Assembly (NCBI GenBank): GCA_910586865.1
Contig: CAJUIY010000024.1
Coordinates: 1 to 28,140 of the forward strand
Reading direction: 5' to 3'
Length of the DNA stretch: 28,140 nt
From: an uncultured Bacilli bacterium
GTDB taxonomy: Bacteria > Bacillota_I > Bacilli_A > RF39 > UBA660
A model generated the notes under the pieces. That model had not been told where the DNA came from. It saw only the letters and a list, made by a program, of their open reading frames with translations, and did not search any database. Of the stretch, positions 23,551-28,140 are shown in pieces; position 1 is the first letter of the stretch, and the number at the start of each line of letters is the position of its first letter. A program made the translations under genes and the position numbers.

Positions 23551-24552
23551 CTATATTGAATTAAAATCCTTATTAGTATTTGTAAAATCTAGCGAATTTA
23601 TAAACTTTTCGTAATTATTAGTACAATATTTCGTATCATCTTGATAGATAGAATACTCAATCTCATAAATATCTTTATTTTTTATAGTTGCTAAATAGTG
23701 TTTCGTACTTTTCTGATTGGAAATAGAAACATAATTCCAATTCGTACCATTAATATTTTTTGTTGTGATATCACCTACTTTATCTTCTAAAGAAGAGTAA
23801 ATACTTGATTTAAAGTAATCCTCTAATGATTTATTTTGATAATTTTTTTTCATTTTTATATGAATCGCACAATAATCAGTAGATGACATATAGATAAATC
23901 TTTGATATTGATTAGAATACTCATTTGTGTTAGAAAATTCAGGTGGTAACTCATATTGTAACAGATTACTAGTTATATGATTCGATGGAGTCTCCGTATC
24001 TGAAAATAGTTCTATCGCAAAATAAATGCCAATAGCAAAGATAATAAAGATGATTATCATAAAAATAGCCAATATTAGTGCCACCATACTAGTACCCCCT
24101 TTTTTCTTACAGAGATTTAGTATATCTTCATTTGACATACTATTATTATTTTGTTTAATTTGTTGGATTCTCTTTCTAGCGAGTTTTAAATATAAGTTAG
24201 AAAAATGAACAGCAAGTAAAGCATTTACAAATAAAAAAATTAAGATGCAGGTATAAAAATCGAAAACCATCAGTACTATAAAATCAAAAATAATCCATAA
24301 AAAGGAATAAAGCCACATTTTTCTATATAATGTATAGAATATAGAAAAGAAAAAAGTAGGGAATGAAAAACCACAGTTTACTATTTTATCATAATGATTG
24401 CCCACATAGGATTTTACTAAGTCTTCTTCATCAATATTCGCTTTTATATCTGTATAATCTGTATCACTTTCAATTTTAGATAAACTAGTTCCACAATATT
24501 TACAGAACTTTTCTTTTTCCTCTAATTTAGAACCACAATTTGGACAAAACAT
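23551..24552 (-). CDS. zinc-ribbon membrane protein with DUF2628-like region
   Basis: The N-terminus is a zinc ribbon with paired cysteines C3/C6 and C17/C20 (CPNCGS and CKYCGT). An acidic linker is followed by a region (about 52-135) with the aromatic, membrane-active pattern CGFSFPTFFFSIFYTLYRKMW and further helices, which resembles the DUF2628 family. Another hydrophobic helix lies near 155-180, and the C-terminal 150 residues should be outside. The exported part carries a YxxxW-like beta pattern but no known motif. The gene starts after GGAGGT and has its own extended -10 promoter downstream of the rplL terminator. Function is unknown; it is followed by pgk within 12 bases. Confidence 0.75.
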   Translation of the reverse strand: MFCPNCGSKLEEKEKFCKYCGTSLSKIESDTDYTDIKANIDEEDLVKSYVGNHYDKIVNCGFSFPTFFFSIFYTLYRKMWLYSFLWIIFDFIVLMVFDFYTCILIFLFVNALLAVHFSNLYLKLARKRIQQIKQNNNSMSNEDILNLCKKKGGTSMVALILAIFMIIIFIIFAIGIYFAIELFSDTETPSNHITSNLLQYELPPEFSNTNEYSNQYQRFIYMSSTDYCAIHIKMKKNYQNKSLEDYFKSSIYSSLEDKVGDITTKNINGTNWNYVSISNQKSTKHYLATIKNKDIYEIEYSIYQDDTKYCTNNYEKFINSLDFTNTNKDFNSI

Positions 24553-24574
24553 ATCTTACCTCCATACCACATTT

Positions 24575-24583
24575 ATTGTATCA
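24575..24583 (-). promoter_or_regulatory. extended -10 promoter for the zinc-ribbon gene and pgk cluster
   Basis: TGATACAAT on the minus strand (24583-24575), 22 bases before the start codon. No strong -35 box is present. No other promoter is evident before pgk, so it may drive the whole cluster. Confidence 0.45.
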
Positions 24584-24622
24584 AATTGCAGACACAAAAT
24601 CTACTTTTTAAAAGAAAAACAT

Positions 24623-24651
24623 AAAAAAAGAATAGAATCTATTTTCTATCC
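24623..24651 (-). terminator. intrinsic terminator after rplL
   Basis: On the minus strand GGATAGAA (24651-24644) pairs with TTCTATTC (24637-24630), one G-U pair included, around a six-base loop, followed by seven T. Confidence 0.85.
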
Positions 24652-24669
24652 CTTTCAAAAACAATTTTA

Positions 24670-25041
24670 TTATTTAACTTCTACTGTTGCTCCAGCTTCT
24701 TCAAGCTTAGCTTTGATTTCATTAGCTTCATCTACAGAAATGTTTTCTTTAACAACACCGTTTTGATCAACGATATCTTTAGATTCTTTTAATCCTAATC
24801 CAGTAATTTCACGAACTACTTTGATAACTCCAACTTTTCCGGCTCCTGCATCAGCAATAGAAACCGTTACGGTAGAAGGGGTAGCATCTGCACTATCTCC
24901 ACCAGCAACTGGTGCAGTTACTGCTACAGCAGAAGGATCTACTCCGAATTCTTCCTTCATTGCATCTACTAATTCCTTAATTTCTAATAAATTCATTTCT
25001 TTTAAACTACTAATAAAATCTTCTTTTGTTATTTTTGCCAT
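24670..25041 (-). CDS. rplL: 50S ribosomal protein L7/L12
   Basis: This is the stalk protein of the large ribosomal subunit, which recruits translation GTPases. The 123-residue sequence has the N-terminal dimerisation helices ([21 protein letters not shown]), an Ala/Val/Thr-rich hinge (about 38-60) and a C-terminal domain with [30 protein letters not shown] site precedes the ATG. It follows rplJ with 23 bases between, as is common, and ends at a strong terminator. Higher output than L10 is needed for the usual L10(L12)4 or larger complex and is presumably set by translation. Confidence 0.99.
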   Translation of the reverse strand: MAKITKEDFISSLKEMNLLEIKELVDAMKEEFGVDPSAVAVTAPVAGGDSADATPSTVTVSIADAGAGKVGVIKVVREITGLGLKESKDIVDQNGVVKENISVDEANEIKAKLEEAGATVEVK

Positions 25042-25064
25042 TTTCTATTCCTCCTTAAATTATA

Positions 25065-25565
25065 TTATGATTCATTTTCTTCTTTTTGTTTAGCATATAA
25101 ATCCAAACAGATTGATAAATCTCTAGCAATACCCATCATTCCAGAAGCAACCATAGTAAGTAATCCTTCTCTTGATGGTAATGTAGCATACTCTTTTAGT
25201 TTTGCTTGATCTGCAATTTCTCCATCTACAATTCCTATTTTTAAAGATAGTGCACTATGCTCTTTTGCAAAATCACTTAGTACTTTAATTGCAGAAACTT
25301 GATCCTCACCATAGGCAAAAGCACTTGGTCCGACTAAACTATCATTGATATCGATATTCAAGTCACTAAAAGCACGAGACATTAAAGTATTCTTATAAAC
25401 TTTATAATCTGCATTTGCTTCTCTTAATTTAATACGTAATTCCTTTGCTTCACTATCTGTTATTCCACGATAATCAAATAGGACAATAGAACTAGAATTT
25501 TCAACATGATTTTTAATTTCGTCAACTACTTTTTGCTTTGCTTCGAGAATCTTTACATTAGCCAT
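25065..25565 (-). CDS. rplJ: 50S ribosomal protein L10
   Basis: L10 anchors the L7/L12 stalk to 23S rRNA. The 166-residue protein has the N-terminal rRNA-binding region, with SSSIVLFDYRGITDSEAKELRIKLR and VYKNTLMSRA, and a C-terminal helix (DLSICLDLYAKQKEEN) that binds L7/L12 dimers. GGAGGTGG lies upstream of the ATG. It is transcribed from a consensus promoter at the end of rplA and has a structured leader of about 130 bases, the normal site for autogenous control by the L10-L12 complex. Confidence 0.99.
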   Translation of the reverse strand: MANVKILEAKQKVVDEIKNHVENSSSIVLFDYRGITDSEAKELRIKLREANADYKVYKNTLMSRAFSDLNIDINDSLVGPSAFAYGEDQVSAIKVLSDFAKEHSALSLKIGIVDGEIADQAKLKEYATLPSREGLLTMVASGMMGIARDLSICLDLYAKQKEENES

Positions 25566-25603
25566 TTATATTCCACCTCCTAAATTATATTTAAGATACC
25601 ATA

Positions 25604-25696
25604 AAAGGATTCCAAGACATAGACATCTAAGAACCCTTTGATTTAGTCCTCGGTAGGATTTACTTCTATACCTACTGTCTATGGCACCGATAAATT
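25604..25696 (-). promoter_or_regulatory. ribosomal protein L10 leader RNA
   Basis: In the untranslated leader CATAGAC (25683-25677, minus strand) pairs with GTCTATG (25624-25618), and inside this GTAGG (25675-25671) pairs with CCTAC (25657-25653), followed by CGAGG. This is the expected form of the L10 leader, where L10-L12 binds to repress rplJ-rplL. A second hairpin (25639-25631 with 25612-25604) would hold GTCTATG in its loop and so compete with the first. Confidence 0.85.
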
Positions 25697-25702
25697 GTAA
25701 TT

Positions 25703-25731
25703 ATTATACTATATTATTTTTTATTTGTCAA
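25703..25731 (-). promoter_or_regulatory. consensus sigma-A promoter for rplJ-rplL
   Basis: TTGACA (25731-25726), 17 bases and TATAAT (25708-25703) on the minus strand. The -35 box is made of the final codons of rplA (TTT GAC AAA, Phe-Asp-Lys). Confidence 0.9.
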
Positions 25732-26416
25732 AATTTAATTCAACTTTTATTCCAGGACCCATGGTTGATGAAATAGAAATATTTTTTACATAATCACCTT
25801 TTACCGTAGAAGGCTTAACTTTTAAAATTGCTTTTACAAAAGCGTTTAAGTTTTCTATTAAATCCTCTTCTTTAAAAGATGCTTTTCCTATAATACCATG
25901 TATATTTCCATAAGAATCGGTACGGTATTCTACACGTCCAGCTTTTACTTCATTTACTGCTTTTTCCACATCCATAGTAACTGTTCCTGTTTTTGGATTT
26001 GGCATTAGACCTCTAGGTCCTAATACACGACCAATTTTACCAAGAAGTGGCATCATATCTGGTGTTGCAATCATCGTATCGAATTCAAACCATCCTTCTT
26101 TTTCGATTTTTTCAATCATATCAACGTCACCAACAAAATCGGCACCTGCTTTTTGTGCTTTTTTTGCATTTTCGCCTTTTGCAATGACTAAAACTCTAAC
26201 ATTCTTCCCTGTTCCTTTTGGCAACACAATCGCACCACGTAGTTGTTGATCAGCTTTTTTGGTATCAAGATTTAATCTCATTGCTATTTCTATTGAACTA
26301 TCAAATTTACTAATGGAAGTTTCCTTTACTAATTTAATAGCTTCTTCTTTCGTATATACTTTATGCTTATCGATTTTTGAAAAAGCTTCGGTATACTTTT
26401 TACTTCTTTTTTTCAT
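25721..26416 (-). CDS. rplA: 50S ribosomal protein L1
   Basis: L1 forms the mobile stalk near the ribosomal E site and is also a translational repressor. The 231-residue sequence has the family pattern: [26 protein letters not shown] near the N-terminus, the [14 protein letters not shown] segment, and [25 protein letters not shown] in the middle, ending [17 protein letters not shown]. An AAGGAGG site lies upstream of the ATG, in a hairpin-forming gap after rplK. The last codons double as the -35 box of the rplJ promoter. Confidence 0.99.
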   Translation of the reverse strand: MKKRSKKYTEAFSKIDKHKVYTKEEAIKLVKETSISKFDSSIEIAMRLNLDTKKADQQLRGAIVLPKGTGKNVRVLVIAKGENAKKAQKAGADFVGDVDMIEKIEKEGWFEFDTMIATPDMMPLLGKIGRVLGPRGLMPNPKTGTVTMDVEKAVNEVKAGRVEYRTDSYGNIHGIIGKASFKEEDLIENLNAFVKAILKVKPSTVKGDYVKNISISSTMGPGIKVELNFDK

Positions 26417-26430
26417 TATTTTCCTCCTTA

Positions 26431-26473
26431 TGTGGTTATTTCGGAATTAATGTAAGCGGACATTCCTTCCACA
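26431..26473 (-). promoter_or_regulatory. rplK-rplA intergenic hairpin, candidate L1-binding site
   Basis: On the minus strand TGTGGAAGG (from 26473) is closed by ACCACA (to 26431), with GGAAT pairing with ATTCC inside. The GTGG-purine/ACCAC arrangement just before the rplA ribosome binding site matches leaders thought to bind L1. The assignment is from pattern only. Confidence 0.5.
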
Positions 26474-26485
26474 AGGCAACAAACC

Positions 26486-26950
26486 TTATTCTGAAACGCT
26501 TAATTCTGTTTCTTCGTTTGATTCAAAGTTTTCTACTGCAATTCCCATATTCTTTGCTGTTCCCGCTACTACTTTCATAGCAGATTCTACATCATATGCA
26601 TTTAAGTCAGGTAATTTTATTTCAGCTATCTCTTTTAGTTGATCTTTCGTCAATGTTGCAACAGTCTCTGTTGAACCCTTAGTTGCACCTTTATTTATTT
26701 TTGCAAACTTCTTCAACAAAAAACTTGTTGGTGGAGTTTTAATAATAAAATCAAAACTTCTATCATCATATATTGAAATTTCTACAGGTAGTACATCTCC
26801 CATCTTATCTCTAGTTGCATCATTATACTTTGTACAAAAATCCTGTAAATTAATTCCTGCTGGTCCTAACACAGTTCCAACTGGTGGAGCTGGTGTAGCT
26901 TTTCCTGCAGGGATTTGTAATTTAATTTTTTTCACTGCTTCCTTTGCCAC
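26486..26950 (-). CDS. rplK: 50S ribosomal protein L11
   Basis: L11 binds the GTPase-associated centre of 23S rRNA. Motifs seen: KIKLQIPAGKATPAPPVGTVLGPAGINL at the N-terminus, the Pro-rich hinge FIIKTPPTSFLLKKFAKI and IKLPDLNAYDVESAMKVVAGTAKNMGI at the C-terminus. It is 154 residues long against about 141 usually, because of an acidic tail of 13 or so residues (ENFESNEETELSVSE). The start is GTG, eight bases after AAGGAGG. It has its own promoter and leader downstream of nusG. Confidence 0.98.
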   Translation of the reverse strand: MAKEAVKKIKLQIPAGKATPAPPVGTVLGPAGINLQDFCTKYNDATRDKMGDVLPVEISIYDDRSFDFIIKTPPTSFLLKKFAKINKGATKGSTETVATLTKDQLKEIAEIKLPDLNAYDVESAMKVVAGTAKNMGIAVENFESNEETELSVSE

Positions 26951-26981
26951 GAAAAACGCCTCCTTTTATTTTGTTTTCGCG

Positions 26982-27055
26982 AGTGGTTCAAATAGCTTTC
27001 TTACCGCTTTAATAGGCTTTTCGCTTCCCACTTATCTATATTCATTTAAATATAG
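26982..27055 (-). promoter_or_regulatory. rplK leader RNA with paired hairpins
   Basis: The transcript should begin near 27056 with a hairpin (CTATATT, 27055-27049 region, pairing across a six-base loop), followed by a larger structure closed by AGTGG (27032-27028) and CCACT (26986-26982). The GTGGGAAG...CCAC form resembles the element before rplA and may be a regulatory site for L1. Function is inferred. Confidence 0.5.
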
Positions 27056-27062
27056 CGATTAA

Positions 27063-27091
27063 ATAATAACATATCTTTTTCTATTTTGCAA
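27063..27091 (-). promoter_or_regulatory. sigma-A promoter for rplK-rplA
   Basis: TTGCAA (27091-27086), 17 bases and TATTAT (27068-27063) on the minus strand, starting three bases beyond the nusG stop codon. Confidence 0.8.
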
Positions 27092-27094
27092 GCA

Positions 27095-27628
27095 TTAAGC
27101 TTGTTTTATTTGGCTTAATTCCACTTCAACAGAAGTTTCTTGTCCAAACAAATCAACAGAAAGAGATATTTTCTGATTTGGAACATCAATAGATTCAATA
27201 CTACCAAACATTCCATTGAATGGTCCATCAATAATTTGAACCTTTGCTCCTACTTCTAAATCATTATCAATTTCAATTCTTGAAATACCCATGGAACTAA
27301 GCACCTTATCTACTTCATATGGTTGTAATGGAGTAGGTTTTGCTCCTTTTCCACTTGAACCAATAAATCCTGTTACTCCAGGCGTATTTCTAACCACATA
27401 CCAAGCTTCGTCTGTCATAACCATTTCTACCAAAATATATCCAGGGAATAATTTTTTCATTTTTTCTTTGGTTACTCCATCTTTCACTTCTACTTCTTTT
27501 TGTTCTGGAACCACTACTCTATAAATACAATCTTCCATATTCATAGACTCTGCTCTCATCTCTAATTTCTCTTTTACTTTGTTTTCATGACCTGAATACG
27601 TATTTACAACATACCATTGTTTATCCAT
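27095..27628 (-). CDS. nusG: transcription termination/antitermination factor NusG
   Basis: NusG binds RNA polymerase and affects pausing, elongation and coupling to translation. The 177-residue protein has the NGN domain (about 1-115, with WYVVNTYSGHENKV, LFPGYILVEM and WYVVRNTPGVTGFIG) and a C-terminal KOW domain (about 125-175, with GAKVQIIDGPFNGMFGSIESID). The length and motifs are standard. AAGGAG lies upstream of the ATG, overlapping the stop of secE, so secE and nusG are translated together. Confidence 0.99.
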   Translation of the reverse strand: MDKQWYVVNTYSGHENKVKEKLEMRAESMNMEDCIYRVVVPEQKEVEVKDGVTKEKMKKLFPGYILVEMVMTDEAWYVVRNTPGVTGFIGSSGKGAKPTPLQPYEVDKVLSSMGISRIEIDNDLEVGAKVQIIDGPFNGMFGSIESIDVPNQKISLSVDLFGQETSVEVELSQIKQA

Positions 27629-27644
27629 ATATTATACACTCCTT

Positions 27645-27977
27645 CTACTTAAATAATGACTGTGCAAAAGCAAAAATTGCATCAATCCCGTAAAAAAACA
27701 AGGAAAAGAATACAATAAATATAATCGTTGCTATCGAATACTTTACCATATCTTTTTTAGATGTCCATCGAACTCTTAATGCTTCTGTCCATACGCCTTT
27801 ACAAAACAATTTAAACTTTTCAAAAATATTCTTTTTAGATTCTTCTTCTATCTTTTCCTTTTTTTGAGCATTCTTTTTCTTTTCTTTCTTGATAGCTTTT
27901 TCTTCTTGCTTATCCATATCTTCTTCTGGAATAGGAACAAGAGTTTCTTCTTTCTTTTTCTTTACTACTTCCGCCAT
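27645..27977 (-). CDS. secE: preprotein translocase subunit SecE
   Basis: SecE stabilises SecY in the protein export channel. The C-terminal 60 residues are the conserved single-helix SecE domain: an amphipathic helix with WTEALRVRWTSKKDMVKYS, then one membrane helix (about 85-105). The N-terminal half is a long charged extension rich in Lys and Glu (about 1-50), unlike the short 59-residue Bacillus form, making 110 residues in all. The start is ATG 27977 after GGTGAT; an ATG at 27989 has no ribosome binding site. Position before nusG agrees with the usual order. I see no rpmG (L33) gene upstream, although it is common there. Confidence 0.95.
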   Translation of the reverse strand: MAEVVKKKKEETLVPIPEEDMDKQEEKAIKKEKKKNAQKKEKIEEESKKNIFEKFKLFCKGVWTEALRVRWTSKKDMVKYSIATIIFIVFFSLFFYGIDAIFAFAQSLFK

Positions 27978-28007
27978 ATTATCACCCATCTTTTTTTCAT
28001 AATAAAA

Positions 28008-28024
28008 AACACTCTCTCGTGTTC
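28008..28024 (-). promoter_or_regulatory. 5'-end hairpin of the secE-nusG transcript
   Basis: GAACAC (28024-28019) pairs with GTGTT(T) (28012-28007) and is followed by several T on the minus strand, so it looks like a terminator yet sits at the predicted transcription start. It may protect the 5' end, or end transcription from further upstream. Confidence 0.4.
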
Positions 28025-28030
28025 ACTATT

Positions 28031-28059
28031 AAAATAGCACAACATATAGAGAATGTCAA
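28031..28059 (-). promoter_or_regulatory. sigma-A promoter for secE-nusG
   Basis: TTGACA (28059-28054), 17 bases and TATTTT (28036-28031) with an upstream TG-C (extended -10) on the minus strand. Confidence 0.8.
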
Positions 28060-28102
28060 TATATTTTATAATCTAAAATTTATCGTATGATTAATTTATG
28101 AT

Positions 28103-28134
28103 AATGTCTTAAGTGTTAACTTTAGAAAATGTCT
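28103..28134. repeat. short direct repeat at the window edge
   Basis: AATGTCT occurs at 28103-28109 and 28128-28134, with a palindrome-like TTAAGTGTTAACTTTA between. No gene is visible in 28060-28140. The arrangement could be a transposase-binding terminus of a mobile element beyond the edge, but the window ends here. Confidence 0.3.
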
Positions 28135-28140
28135 CGAAAA

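Noticed and set aside
1..28140. CRISPR array, prophage or complete insertion sequence
   Set aside because: No regularly spaced repeats, no transposase or integrase, and no phage structural genes were found.

Overview
The window reads as chromosomal DNA of a low-GC, monoderm Firmicutes (Bacilli-like) bacterium. The evidence is strongly AT-rich sequence, GGAGG ribosome binding sites, sigma-A type promoters, lipoprotein signal peptides, a sortase and its substrate, and a B. subtilis-like secE-nusG-rplK-rplA-rplJ-rplL block. UGA is a stop: a sortase and a membrane protein end in TGA, and prfB (RF2) is intact with its programmed frameshift. A Mycoplasma-type code is therefore excluded. A small gut Bacilli lineage (RF39- or Erysipelotrichia-like) would fit, but that is inference.

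Layout. Positions 1-470: a small unknown gene. 479-6227 (minus strand): prfB, two tandem YitT-family membrane proteins, then ftsE, ftsX and a coiled-coil M23 peptidase, i.e. the FtsEX system that controls a cell-wall hydrolase. 6294-6906 (plus): a small lipoprotein followed by a structured RNA segment and a strong terminator. 6985-8523 (minus): a helical-repeat protein whose winged-helix-like N-terminus is cut off by an in-frame TAA. 8559-9956: an nfeD-SPFH pair. 9976-10732: a divergent, probably surface-anchored protein with two repeats. 10738-12373: fhs. 12496-14530 (plus): a thioester/SpaA-type adhesin and its overlapping sortase gene. 14513-18990 (minus): an S41 C-terminal processing peptidase, a Lys/Glu-rich membrane protein, tRNA-Asn, a membrane-anchored thioredoxin-like protein without cysteines, and a GerS/LolA-like lipoprotein. 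19007-24583 (minus): a zinc-ribbon membrane protein, pgk, an unknown protein, a flippase-like membrane protein, a GT4 glycosyltransferase and tpiA, tightly packed. 24623-28059 (minus): secE, nusG, rplK, rplA, rplJ and rplL, with separate promoters and leader RNAs.

The window is mostly housekeeping. Cell-wall remodelling (FtsEX/M23, S41 protease), envelope glycolipid synthesis (GT4 plus flippase-like protein, placed between two glycolytic genes) and surface display (adhesin/sortase) recur. The points most worth a second look are the interrupted helical-repeat gene, the adhesin/sortase pair with its VPNTHT sorting signal and a second SpaA-like domain lacking the usual glutamate, the unassigned hairpin RNA near 6830, and the ribosomal leaders and promoters. 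I found no CRISPR array, no complete insertion sequence and no clear new defence system.
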